Below are positions 45,844 to 54,342 of a DNA stretch of 64,000 bases, piece by piece. The notes under the pieces were generated by a model. The model worked only from the letters and a program-made list of their open reading frames with translations, did not search any database and was not told the origin of the DNA. Made by a program: the position numbers and the translations under genes. The DNA lies in the NCBI GenBank assembly GCA_019635735.1, contig JAHBYX010000003.1, positions 496,001 to 560,000 on the forward strand, in the 5' to 3' direction. The first letter of the stretch is position 1. Every line of letters starts with the position of its first letter. This DNA comes from Mesorhizobium sp. Lineage in GTDB: Bacteria; Pseudomonadota; Alphaproteobacteria; Rhizobiales; Rhizobiaceae.

Positions 45844-47348
45844 GAGGCTGCTCCGTAGAGCCGCCGCAGCTCCGGCTTGAGGAGCTTGCCGGTCGCGTTG
45901 CGCGGAAGGGTCTCGACGATCCTGACGACGCTCGGGCACTTGTAGGTCGCGAGATTGCGGCGCGTATGGGCGAGAAGCTCTTCCACGGTCGCCGACGAAC
46001 CGGGCTTCAGCACCACGAAGGCCGCGGGCGTCTCGCCCCATCTCTCGTGCGGGACGCCGATGACCGCGGCCTGCGCCACGGCGTCATGGCCGTTCAGCAC
46101 GTTCTCGATCTCGGCCGGATAGATGTTCTCGCCGCCGGAAATGATCATGTCCTTGAAGCGGTCGAACAGGAAGATGTAGCCGTCCGCGTCGGCATATGCG
46201 GCGTCGCCGGTGCGGAACCAGCCGTCTTCGACGATCGCCTCCCGCGTTGCCGAGGGGTTGCGCCAATACCCCGTCATGGTCATCGGCGATTTCAGCCAGA
46301 TCTCGCCGACCGAGCCTATCGTGGCGTCACGCATCGTGGTCGGGTCGATGATGCGCAACTCGATCCAGGGCAGCGGCCGGCCGCAGGATTTGAGCAGCTC
46401 CGGCCGAGGGCCGTCCGGATCGTGCTTGTCCGGCGGCAGTATCACGACGGTCCCCGCACTCTCGGTCATCCCGTAGGCGTGCATGAAATTGCAGCCGAGC
46501 GCGTCGATGGCCCGCCTGAGCAGCACGTCGCCCATGGGGGACGCGCCATACATCAGCAGCTCCAGGCTGGAGAGATCGGCATCCTTCAGCGCCGGCGCGT
46601 TGAGGATCATCTGCACCACGGCCGGCACCAGAAAGGTGTGGGTCACGCGGTAGCGCGGGATGAGCGAGAGGATCTCGTCAACGTTCACTTCCGGCACCAG
46701 CACCGTGTGGCCGCCGGCCATGAAGGTGGAGGTGCCGTAGCCGCACCCGCCGATATGGAAGAGCGGCATCGCGACGAGGTTGACGCTGGTGGGTCCCATG
46801 CCCCAGGCCGCAGCGAGCCTTGCGGTGTAGGACATGGCTTTGTTGCTGAGCATCACCCCCTTCGGCAGCCCGGTCGTCCCGGAGGTGTAGAGGATCAGCG
46901 CGGTCGCGTCGGGGCGGCTGTCGTGCAGCGGATCGGATGCCGGCGCGGCGTCGCGGGCGTCCGCGAAGGCCTCGCCGAAGGCGATGGCGCGGCAGGGCGC
47001 TCCGTCAGGCAGCAGTTGCTCACCGCGTTCATCGTGGAAGAGCAGCGACGGCTCGCAGTCGCGCAGAATCTCGTTCATTTCGCGCGGCGAAAGCCGCCAG
47101 TTGAGGCCGACTGCGGTGGCGCCCATCTTCGAGGCGCCGATCAGCACCTCGAAATACTCGGCGCAGTTCTTGGCGAGGACCGCCACGCGGTCGCCCGCAC
47201 CGATGCCGTTCGCCAAGAGAAGATTGGCGACGCGCGAGGTTGCGGCATCGAGTTCGGCAAATGTCCGGGTGCGCCCGGCAAAGGTCAGGGCAGGTGCGTC
47301 GGCGCGGTCGCGAGCGTGGCGGCGAAGAGTGCTTGCGAATGTATCCAC
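45840..47348 (-). CDS. AMP-dependent acyl-CoA synthetase/ligase
   Basis: A 502-residue member of the ANL superfamily. P-loop YTSGTTGLPKGVMLSN, the A5 motif YGMTESAG, A7 GDAAYADADGYIFLFDR, hinge DRFKDMIISGGENIYPAE and the C-terminal catalytic lysine in RNATGKLLK. Start taken at the GTG at 47348, with GGAGG 8 bases upstream. It should activate the imported or ring-opened acid to its CoA ester. Confidence 0.92.
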   Translation of the reverse strand: MDTFASTLRRHARDRADAPALTFAGRTRTFAELDAATSRVANLLLANGIGAGDRVAVLAKNCAEYFEVLIGASKMGATAVGLNWRLSPREMNEILRDCEPSLLFHDERGEQLLPDGAPCRAIAFGEAFADARDAAPASDPLHDSRPDATALILYTSGTTGLPKGVMLSNKAMSYTARLAAAWGMGPTSVNLVAMPLFHIGGCGYGTSTFMAGGHTVLVPEVNVDEILSLIPRYRVTHTFLVPAVVQMILNAPALKDADLSSLELLMYGASPMGDVLLRRAIDALGCNFMHAYGMTESAGTVVILPPDKHDPDGPRPELLKSCGRPLPWIELRIIDPTTMRDATIGSVGEIWLKSPMTMTGYWRNPSATREAIVEDGWFRTGDAAYADADGYIFLFDRFKDMIISGGENIYPAEIENVLNGHDAVAQAAVIGVPHERWGETPAAFVVLKPGSSATVEELLAHTRRNLATYKCPSVVRIVETLPRNATGKLLKPELRRLYGAAS

Positions 47349-47377
47349 GGCGACGTCCTCCCGACCCCGGCTTGGCG

Positions 47378-48553
47378 CTAGTAGCTTTTGGGCAGGCCCA
47401 GCGAGTGCTGGGCAAAGAAGTTGAGCACCATCTCGCGGCTCACAGGGGCCGTCTTGTGCAGGCGGGCGATGAACCAGAGGTCGGCGAGCCCGTATTCGAT
47501 GGCCAGTCCGTTGCCGCCATGAACCTGGATCGCCTGGTCGAGCGCCTTCAGGGAGGAGTCCGCGGCCGCGAACTTGGCCATGTTGGATGCCTCGCCGGCT
47601 TCCATCGAACCGCCGTCGTAGAGCTGGGCGGCGCGCGCCGTCATCAGGCGCGCCTGCTGCACGCCGACATAGGCTTCGGCCAGCGGGTGGGAGACGCCTT
47701 GGTGCGAACCGATCGGGACGCCCCAAACCGAGCGGTCGCCGGCATACTGCGCGCCCTTCTCAATCGCGTAGCGGGCGATGCCGTTGTTGATCGCAGCCGC
47801 GCAGATGCGCTCCGGATTGAGGCCCGCGAACAGATGCTTCAGCCCGTTTCCTTCCTCGCCGACGATGGCGTCGGCGGGCAGCGTCACGTCGTCGAACCAC
47901 AGCATGAATTGGGTTTCGGGCACGTGCAGCGCGGTCTCGATGGGGGTCTTGCGGATACCCGGCGCGTCGACGGGGACGAGGAAGAGGGAGAGCCGGCCCC
48001 TCCCCCGGTCGTCCAGCTCCGGCGCCCGCGCCACGACCATGATCGCGTCGACCTCGTCGACCGCCGAGGTCCAGTACTTCTGGCCGTTGAGGCGCCAGCC
48101 ATTACCATCCTGGCGGGCGATGGTGGAGACCTTGTGGGTATTGGAACCGGCGTTGGGCTCTGTGATCGCGAAAGCGAGGCGGCGCTCGCCCGAGGCGAGG
48201 CCGGGCAGCCAGTCCTTCTTCTGCTCTTCGCTCCCATGTCCCTGGATGATCGGAGCACAGATCGAGCCGATCACGAGGCTTAGGATCGGGCAGCCCTGTG
48301 CGGCAGTCTCCTCCACGATGACGTTGTAGTCTGCCATTCCGCCGCCGCCGCCGCCGTACTCTTCCGAGACGTGAACGCCGAGGAACCCGGCCCGCCCGAG
48401 CGCCGTCCAAAGCTCGTCGGGCTTCGCGTTGCGCTTGACGACGTCCTGGAAGTACTTGCGGCCGAAGCCGGAAACGAGCTTGCCAACGCTGTCGCGGAGC
48501 ATCGCGTGATGCTCTGCCGTATCGACCAGCGTGGAGGCGAAAACTGAATTCAT
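47378..48553 (-). CDS. acyl-CoA dehydrogenase
   Basis: A flavoprotein of about 391 residues with the three-part ACAD fold. FAITEPNAGSNTHKVSTIA and WRLNGQKYWTSAVDEVDAI bind flavin and substrate, and the C-terminal VHGGNGLAIEYGLADLWF is the family ending. The usual catalytic Glu position near the end appears as E in AIEYGLADL. ATG at 48553 has GCGGGA at good spacing; an ATG at 48562 is the alternative. First oxidation step of the beta-oxidation set. Confidence 0.92.
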   Translation of the reverse strand: MNSVFASTLVDTAEHHAMLRDSVGKLVSGFGRKYFQDVVKRNAKPDELWTALGRAGFLGVHVSEEYGGGGGGMADYNVIVEETAAQGCPILSLVIGSICAPIIQGHGSEEQKKDWLPGLASGERRLAFAITEPNAGSNTHKVSTIARQDGNGWRLNGQKYWTSAVDEVDAIMVVARAPELDDRGRGRLSLFLVPVDAPGIRKTPIETALHVPETQFMLWFDDVTLPADAIVGEEGNGLKHLFAGLNPERICAAAINNGIARYAIEKGAQYAGDRSVWGVPIGSHQGVSHPLAEAYVGVQQARLMTARAAQLYDGGSMEAGEASNMAKFAAADSSLKALDQAIQVHGGNGLAIEYGLADLWFIARLHKTAPVSREMVLNFFAQHSLGLPKSY

Positions 48554-48571
48554 GGATTGCATTTTCCCGCT

Positions 48572-49435
48572 TTAGAGAGCCGACATGTCGGACCAGTCGT
48601 AGAAGCCCTTGCCGGACTTCCGGCCGAGATGACCGCGGGCCACCATGTCCTGGAGAAGCTTCGGCGGCGCGAAATGCGGGCCCAGAGCGGTTTCAAGATG
48701 CCGCGCGATGTCGAGCCGGACGTCGAGCCCGACGACGTCGGACAGCCGCAGCGGCCCCATCGGGTGGCGATAGGCCGTGGTCACGGCGCGGTCGATGTCT
48801 TCCGGCGTGGAGACGCCGTCCTCGACCATCCGGATCGCCTCGAGGGCAAGCACGAGGTCGAGCCGGCTCGTCGCGAAGCCTGGATGGTCGGCGACGACGG
48901 CCGTCGTCTTGCCGATCGCCTCGGAGAACGCCCTCGCCTGCTCGACCGCCGTGTCCGACGTCGCCTTGCCGCGGACGATCTCGACGAGCATCAGCGACCA
49001 CACTGGGTTGAAGAAGTGCATCCCCAGGAAGCGCGTAGGGTCGCCGACGCTGGCGCTCAGCGCGTCGATGCTGAGCGAACTGGTGTTGCTGGCGATCAGT
49101 CGCGGCGCGCGCCTGTCGATCTCGCCCAGCACCGCGCGCTTGACCTCGAGCCGTTCGGGCACGCTCTCGATCACCAGGTCGAGGTCCTGCGGCAGGTCGG
49201 ACACCGCCGAGATGAGCCGAACCGAGGCGAGCCGCGCATCCGCGGTCGCAGCATCCGCCTTGCCACGGCGCACCGCCTCGTCGCCGGCCTTTCGCATCCC
49301 TTCGGCGGCACTGCGGGCCCGGCCTGCGTCGGGCTCGACGAGATGCGTCGCGAAACCCGCCATCGCGAAGACATAGGCGATGCCCATGCCCATGGTTCCA
49401 GCCCCGACGACGGCGATCGATCCGGTGTCAAGCAT
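48572..49435 (-). CDS. 3-hydroxyacyl-CoA dehydrogenase
   Basis: A 287-residue NAD-dependent enzyme. Rossmann motif VVGAGTMGMGIAYVFAMAG (9-27), VIESVPERLEVKRAVLGEI, SNTSSLSID, and the catalytic His-Glu region MHFFNPVWSLMLVEIV. C-terminal domain DRAVTTAYRHPMGPLRLSDVVGLD in parts. Its start overlaps the stop of the monooxygenase by 8 bases. Confidence 0.93.
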   Translation of the reverse strand: MLDTGSIAVVGAGTMGMGIAYVFAMAGFATHLVEPDAGRARSAAEGMRKAGDEAVRRGKADAATADARLASVRLISAVSDLPQDLDLVIESVPERLEVKRAVLGEIDRRAPRLIASNTSSLSIDALSASVGDPTRFLGMHFFNPVWSLMLVEIVRGKATSDTAVEQARAFSEAIGKTTAVVADHPGFATSRLDLVLALEAIRMVEDGVSTPEDIDRAVTTAYRHPMGPLRLSDVVGLDVRLDIARHLETALGPHFAPPKLLQDMVARGHLGRKSGKGFYDWSDMSAL

Positions 49436-51056
49436 GCGCCCTGGCCTTTGCCGCAGGGCCGAGCTTGCGCAGGGCAAAGCCCGGATAGCCGTCCTTCGCC
49501 GAGCCCTGCAGCAGGCGCCGGTAGTGACGCACGCCGCCCGAATACGGCATGAAGACGCGCGGTTTCCCGGGAAGCTCGCCGCCATTGTAGAAGCTGTCGG
49601 CGGTCATGTAGAGCGTTTCGCGGGCGCGCTCCTGGACGTGCGCCGTCCAGTCCCGCTCCGCATCTTCCGTCACCTCCACCTCGTCGAGGCCCGCGTCGCG
49701 CTGGTGCTTCAGAAGCTGGACGAACCAGTCGACCTGCTCCTCGATGGAAACCATCACGTTCGACAGGACAGACGGGCTGCCGGGCCCGGCGACGATGAAC
49801 ATGTTGGGAAAGCCGGCCGTGCCGACGCCGAGATGTGTCAGCGGCCCTTCGCGCCACTTGTCGCGCAGCGGCTGCCCCTTCCGGCCGCGGATGTCGAGCT
49901 TGAGGATGGATCCCGTCAACGCGTCGAAGCCCGTCGCGTAGATCAGTACGTCGAGGCGATGATGCTTTGCCGTGGTGCTGATGCCGTCAGCTGTGAAGCC
50001 GGTGATGGGCTCGGCTTTGATGTCGGCCAGTTCTACGTTCGGGCGGCTGAACGCTTCGAAGTAGCCACTGTCGACGGAAGGGCGCCGCGTCGCGAACCGG
50101 TGCGTGCTGGGTGTTAGCTTGTCGCGAAGCTCAGGTACAGCGATCCGTTCGGCGATCTTCCTCTTGAGGAACGCGGTCGCGATGTCGTTGGCCTTCTCGT
50201 CCAGGAGGATGTCGGGATAGGTGAGCGCGAAACCGAAGCCAAGACGATGATAGGCCTTCTCGAACACCGCTTCCCGCTCCTCCGCGGGCGCATCGAGGGT
50301 CTTCGTCTTGCCCGGCAGGAAACCCAGACCCGTTGGCGAGTTGCGCATCAGCTGACGACGCTCGCCGTAGTGAGCCTTGACCTGCCGGTCTTCCTCGTCC
50401 GTGAGGGGCGCATTGGCCGCCGGCACCGAATAGTTCGCCGTCCGCTGGAACACGGTGACATGCGCCGCCGTCTGCGCGATCACCGGTGTCATCTGCATGC
50501 CGGACGATCCGGTTCCCAAGATGCCGACACGCTTACCGGTGAAGTCGTGGCTTCGCCCCTTCGGCCAGTTGGCGCTGACGATCGTCTCACCCGCAAAATC
50601 CGACTGTCCCGGGTAGGATGGGAGCTTCGGCGCGGAGAGCTGGCCGAGGCACAGGACGAGGGTGCGGCACCTGAAGCGGCGGCCGCCCTGCACATGCACC
50701 GCCCACGTGGCGGAGGCCTCGTCGTAAACGGCCGCTTCGACGCGCGCGCGAAGTTCGATCCGGGATCGGAGCTCAAATCGATCGGCGACGTGATTGATGT
50801 AGCGAAGAATCTCCGGCTGCGTCGGATAGCGCTCCGTCCAGCGCCACTCCTGTTCCAGCTCCGGCGAGAAGCTGTAGGAATAATCGTAGCTCTCGACGTC
50901 GCACCGCGCACCGGGATAGCGGTTGTGATTCCAGACGCCGCCGATTTCGTCCGACGCTTCGAGCACGAGCGCCTCGAACCCCGCTTCTCGGAAGCTGTAG
51001 AGCGCGCGCAGGCCGGCAAGACCGGCACCGACGACAATGACCTCCACATCACGCAT
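49428..51056 (-). CDS. flavin-containing monooxygenase, Baeyer-Villiger type
   Basis: A 542-residue class B flavoprotein monooxygenase. FAD motif GAGLAG (10-15), the BVMO-type segment GGVWNHNRYPGARCD (39-53), NADPH motif GTGSSG (181-186), and ATGFDALTG. The BVMO fingerprint FxGxxxHxxxWP is recognisable at 154-165, but the histidine position holds Val160. The size and the RYPGxxxD motif fit cyclohexanone or phenylacetone monooxygenases. First gene of the operon, 39 bases downstream of a palindrome shared with the TetR-esterase gap. Predicted to insert oxygen next to a ketone. Confidence 0.87.
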   Translation of the reverse strand: MRDVEVIVVGAGLAGLRALYSFREAGFEALVLEASDEIGGVWNHNRYPGARCDVESYDYSYSFSPELEQEWRWTERYPTQPEILRYINHVADRFELRSRIELRARVEAAVYDEASATWAVHVQGGRRFRCRTLVLCLGQLSAPKLPSYPGQSDFAGETIVSANWPKGRSHDFTGKRVGILGTGSSGMQMTPVIAQTAAHVTVFQRTANYSVPAANAPLTDEEDRQVKAHYGERRQLMRNSPTGLGFLPGKTKTLDAPAEEREAVFEKAYHRLGFGFALTYPDILLDEKANDIATAFLKRKIAERIAVPELRDKLTPSTHRFATRRPSVDSGYFEAFSRPNVELADIKAEPITGFTADGISTTAKHHRLDVLIYATGFDALTGSILKLDIRGRKGQPLRDKWREGPLTHLGVGTAGFPNMFIVAGPGSPSVLSNVMVSIEEQVDWFVQLLKHQRDAGLDEVEVTEDAERDWTAHVQERARETLYMTADSFYNGGELPGKPRVFMPYSGGVRHYRRLLQGSAKDGYPGFALRKLGPAAKARAHA

Positions 51057-51094
51057 GCAGCTCCTCCCCGAGCGATTACTGACGTCATCATAAA

Positions 51095-51110
51095 TCTACT
51101 CATCAGTAGA
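51095..51110. promoter_or_regulatory. TetR-type operator candidate upstream of the monooxygenase operon
   Basis: TCTACT-CATC-AGTAGA, a perfect 6-base dyad 39 bases upstream of the monooxygenase start. It shares the core CTACT-N4-AGTAG with the dyad at 51837-51854. A separate TGACGTCA palindrome lies at 51080-51087. Confidence 0.6.
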
Positions 51111-51173
51111 ATTCAAGATGGGTTGGTACGCTTTTTTCAGAGAGGGCTGGCGTCGGGTGTGTCGGACTGCTGC

Positions 51174-51803
51174 TCAGTCAGCCGGAGCGGCTTTCGCACG
51201 CGACAGGTTGAGGAGCGTCTTCGTCATCCGCTCGGAGATCTCGTCGATCGACAGCGGGCCCTGGGGGTTGAACCAGAACGTCGTCCAGCTGACGGCGCCG
51301 ACCAGGGCGAACGCCGCCACGCGCGTATCGGGGACGGAAATGTCGCCGTTCTCGACACCCTTCGCGAGCAGCCCCTCCACCTTCGACATGAAGCGCTGGC
51401 GCATGCCGGCGAGCGTCGCCGCATCCGACGGATCGAGGTTCTTTTCCTCGCGGATGTTGATGGCGATGCTCTTCTGCGAATTCAGGATGGCGGTGACGTA
51501 GGTCGGGACGAAATGCGTCATCGTTTCGGCCGGGCCGACGTCGAGCGCGAGGGCGTCATCGATTGCGTCGATGGCGCGCTGGACGCCCTGCGAGCAGATC
51601 TCGCCGAGCAGCGCGCTCTTCGAACCGAAGTTCGAGTAGATGAACGGTTTGGTGACGCCGAGCTGCTCGGCGACCTGGTCGAGCGTCGTGTTCGTGAAGC
51701 CGCGCTCGTAGAACAGATCGGTGGCCGCCTCGAGGATCCGATGCCTCTTGAAGTCCGCGACCGCCTGGCGAATCTTCTGCTTCTCCGTGGTGGAACCTGT
51801 CAC
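51174..51803 (-). CDS. TetR family transcriptional regulator
   Basis: A 209-residue regulator from the GTG at 51803, which has AAAGGG upstream. HTH: RHRILEAATDLFYERGFTNTTLDQVAEQLGVTKPFIYSNFGSKSALL in parts, with the Y-x-N-F-x-S-K end of the TetR pattern. The ligand domain resembles regulators of fatty-acid and terpenoid catabolism only in general shape. It lies directly upstream of the monooxygenase operon on the same strand and back to back with the esterase. The paired dyads suggest it represses operon, esterase and itself until an acid or CoA ester binds. Confidence 0.88.
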   Translation of the reverse strand: MTGSTTEKQKIRQAVADFKRHRILEAATDLFYERGFTNTTLDQVAEQLGVTKPFIYSNFGSKSALLGEICSQGVQRAIDAIDDALALDVGPAETMTHFVPTYVTAILNSQKSIAINIREEKNLDPSDAATLAGMRQRFMSKVEGLLAKGVENGDISVPDTRVAAFALVGAVSWTTFWFNPQGPLSIDEISERMTKTLLNLSRAKAAPAD

Positions 51804-51836
51804 GTTCGTGCGCCCTTTCACTTGCGCCGCGGAAGC

Positions 51837-51854
51837 GGCTACTGACAAGTAGCC
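51837..51854. promoter_or_regulatory. TetR-type operator candidate between the regulator and esterase genes
   Basis: GGCTACT-GACA-AGTAGCC, a perfect 7-base dyad 33 bases from the regulator start and 22 bases from the esterase start. Core CTACT-N4-AGTAG is identical to the dyad at 51095-51110, so one protein probably binds both. Confidence 0.65.
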
Positions 51855-51876
51855 GTTTCTACCGTAAGAAAACAAC

Positions 51877-52770
51877 ATGAACCTTCACCCTGCCATTGCA
51901 CCGCTTGTCGCAGACCCGAAAATGACGGTGCGCGTCCCGCCCCCGCACGTCTCGCTCGAACGGATCCGGGACGCTGCCAACAAGGCGATGGCGCGCGGAC
52001 CCTCGCCCGACCTGGCATCGATCGCTGACATCCGCCTGTCCGGCGGGGAGAAAGCCATTCCGGTTCGCGTCTACCGGCCCGATCACGGCCCCACCGAAAG
52101 CGTGATCGTCTTCGCCCATGGAGGCGGCTTCGTCTGGGGCTCGCTGGACACGCATGACGGCTTGTGTCGCCGGATGGCGCTGGCAACCGGAAAGGCCGTC
52201 GTCTCGGTCGACTACCGCCTGTCACCCGAATCACAGTTCCCCGCGGCCGAAGACGACGTCTTCGTCGTTGCCCGGCAGGCGCTCGAAGGTGCGATCGATG
52301 GGGTTTCCAGGGGATGTTCTGTCAGCCTCTGCGGCGACAGCGCGGGCGGCTATCTCGCCTGCCATGCCGCGGGAAGACTGATCAGCGCCGGCATCGGACT
52401 AGCGCGGCTGGTTCTCGTCTATCCGGCGCTGGACCCCACCTGCAGCGCGCCGAGCCACACGCGAAACGCGCAAGGGCCGGTGTTGACCAGCGAGGCGATG
52501 AGATGGTTCTGGTCGAACCATCGAGTGACGCCGTGGCACCAGATCCGAGCGAAGCACGACCTTGGTCGCTTCCCCGCGACGTCTATCCTCGCCGCCGAGT
52601 TTGACCCCCTGCATGACGAAGCCGGAAGGTTCGCGTCAGAACTTGCGGCGAGCGGCGCCGAGGTCGAGTTCATGTCCGCCCCAGGGCTCGTGCACGGCTT
52701 CCTCTCTCTCGATATTCCGGCCAGCTTTCGCGATCAGTGGGAGGGCTGGATCTTTGCGAGATTGCAATGA
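51877..52770 (+). CDS. alpha/beta hydrolase, hormone-sensitive-lipase (HSL) family esterase
   Basis: A 297-residue cytoplasmic esterase. HGGGFVWG (80-87) is the HSL oxyanion motif, the nucleophile is in GDSAGGYLA, the acid in AEFDPLHDEA and the histidine in GLVHGFLSL. Divergent from the TetR gene and sharing its operator. In Baeyer-Villiger pathways an HSL esterase hydrolyses the ester or lactone made by the monooxygenase; this role is inferred here. Confidence 0.88.
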   Translation: MNLHPAIAPLVADPKMTVRVPPPHVSLERIRDAANKAMARGPSPDLASIADIRLSGGEKAIPVRVYRPDHGPTESVIVFAHGGGFVWGSLDTHDGLCRRMALATGKAVVSVDYRLSPESQFPAAEDDVFVVARQALEGAIDGVSRGCSVSLCGDSAGGYLACHAAGRLISAGIGLARLVLVYPALDPTCSAPSHTRNAQGPVLTSEAMRWFWSNHRVTPWHQIRAKHDLGRFPATSILAAEFDPLHDEAGRFASELAASGAEVEFMSAPGLVHGFLSLDIPASFRDQWEGWIFARLQ

Positions 52771-53076
52771 CGGCTGCGGGGGGGGCAGCGAGGACAAGAG
52801 CTTCTTCTCGTTCCGCCTCTAGCAGCGATCACGCAGCCGACGGATACAGACGGTACCCGCAATGCGCTGAAGGGCAGAAGCAACCAACCCAACAGTTTTT
52901 CTGACCCTGGTCACCGCCATATCTCGCCTCCGGCATCCGGTGCGCAACGGCAGGTATCCGGCGGGCCTAATGTAGGTCTCTATGGCCGTTTCTAGGGCGC
53001 AAAGCGGTCATCGCCGAGGCTAAGCTACCTTGGGCTCGCTACAACGCGGTTGGGCGCACTCCGCCAACGGTTCGCG
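52771..53076. other. intergenic region, no gene recognised
   Basis: About 300 bases between the esterase and the XRE gene. I looked for a second copy of the tRNA-Arg 3' end that could mark the left edge of the integrated element and did not find one. Confidence 0.4.
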
Positions 53077-53322
53077 TCAGCGATTTGGCAGGTTCGCCAA
53101 CTCCTTGATGACAGACGATGGATCGAAACTCAGCACCTCCGCCAGGTTCAAGAATTCGACGACATCGACTCGCCGTTGGCCGCTTTCGAGGCGGGCCACG
53201 AATGATTGATACTCTCCGAGCTTCTTCGCCAGTTCCGTCTGGGTCAGCCCGCTGGCTTCACGCTTCTCAACCAGAATGGCGATGAGCGAGTTGTGGCGTT
53301 CCGATCCAAGCGTCTTCACCAC
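53077..53322 (-). CDS. XRE family DNA-binding protein
   Basis: An 81-residue Cro/CI-type helix-turn-helix protein: SLIAILVEKREASGLTQTEL, AKKLGEYQSFVARLESGQRRV, then DVVEFLNLAEVLSFDP. The length and lack of any other domain fit an element-borne repressor. It is divergent from the unknown gene at 53420, with an AT-rich gap (53330-53400) containing repeated TTCAGATxT-like and ATATCTGA units that may be its operators. Confidence 0.85.
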   Translation of the reverse strand: MVKTLGSERHNSLIAILVEKREASGLTQTELAKKLGEYQSFVARLESGQRRVDVVEFLNLAEVLSFDPSSVIKELANLPNR

Positions 53323-53419
53323 GTTTGCCTCACCTGAGTTCAGATGAGGGCTTCAGTTATATCTGATTTTCAGTTATCTTAAATTCAGATATTTCTGAGA
53401 CTAGCCTGGAGACAACTCC

Positions 53420-53977
53420 ATGAACATCGATTCGGAAATTCCGTGTGACCAAGGGTGTCTGCTGCACACAAAGTGGCACCGAGCCCGGCACGCCTCACTT
53501 CTGCTGTGCCGTGTTCAGCAGCGGCTGGAGAGCCGAATGTTGGTCAATCCCGGAATTCCGGTATTGACTGCAAACGGGAGGAAGAGATCGGAGCGCCGAG
53601 CCAATGACGTGCGCCGGCCTCCAGACGCGGACGCCTATGCGATTGCCCGCGAGGCGGAGGTCTTTGCCATGACCGAGGCGCTCAAGCTTCAGGACGCCAT
53701 TCCAGGGATCGCGGCGACCTCACTGGCAGGGGTTGTCGCCAAGCTGGAAATGATCGTCGCGACCGACAGGGATATCGGCGACCCGACCGACTTCCCTTGG
53801 CCGCACATCACTTCGGTGCTGCGGGACCTGAAGGCGCTTGCCGGCGATTTGCCGGCCTATCGGCCCGATCGTGCTGAAACGCGTTCCGATTTCTCCCGGC
53901 ATTGGGAGGCAGCCGCTAGGCTGATCGCCGCCCTTAATAAGGAGGATGCTCGTGAACGCCGCAAGTTGGCAGTGTGA
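53420..53977 (+). CDS. hypothetical protein of the integrated element
   Basis: A 185-residue protein that I do not recognise. The first 75 residues are basic and contain three cysteines (CDQGC, LLCR). The rest is helical and acidic-basic (AIAREAEVFAMTEALKLQD; HITSVLRDLKALAGDLPAYR). No signal peptide or membrane segment. The stop overlaps the next gene in GTGA, so the two form an operon leading to the recombinase. Confidence 0.55.
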   Translation: MNIDSEIPCDQGCLLHTKWHRARHASLLLCRVQQRLESRMLVNPGIPVLTANGRKRSERRANDVRRPPDADAYAIAREAEVFAMTEALKLQDAIPGIAATSLAGVVAKLEMIVATDRDIGDPTDFPWPHITSVLRDLKALAGDLPAYRPDRAETRSDFSRHWEAAARLIAALNKEDARERRKLAV

Positions 53978-54321
53978 GCTACGTCGGCTTTCCAGGCGTA
54001 GGAATGGCGTTGCCAGCGCGCGGAAAGGCTGTTCGGATCCATGGATCGCTCGGGCATACTTCGGTCATGTCCCGACTTGCCGCCAACGCCAACAGGATTC
54101 ATCGAGCCCCGCTCGTTCAGTCCGGTTTACCCGATGACCTCCATGACTATTTGCGGCCAGAGCCCTGGCCGCGTGCAGGCCGTCCTCACACGCACACTCT
54201 TTGTGACTGGACCGTCAGCGACAACTGGCCAGAATGCCCTCCCGTCACGTCGAGCGAAGTCGACGTGTTCGAGGCATGGTTCGGCGACATCTTCGATCGG
54301 TTGTTCGGAGCCGTCCCATGA
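53974..54321 (+). CDS. hypothetical protein of the integrated element
   Basis: A 115-residue unknown protein starting on the GTG that overlaps the preceding stop. The C-terminal part is acidic and aromatic (TVSDNWPECPPVTSSEVDVF, EAWFGDIFDRLFGAVP). No recognised domain. It ends 21 bases before the recombinase, so it could be an accessory protein of the element. Confidence 0.5.
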   Translation: MSYVGFPGVGMALPARGKAVRIHGSLGHTSVMSRLAANANRIHRAPLVQSGLPDDLHDYLRPEPWPRAGRPHTHTLCDWTVSDNWPECPPVTSSEVDVFEAWFGDIFDRLFGAVP

Positions 54322-54342
54322 ATTGAGAAGGAGACACGGCTC

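Noticed and set aside
52771..53076. Left attachment repeat of the recombinase element
   Set aside because: I found no copy of the tRNA-Arg 3' end here, so the element boundary is left open.
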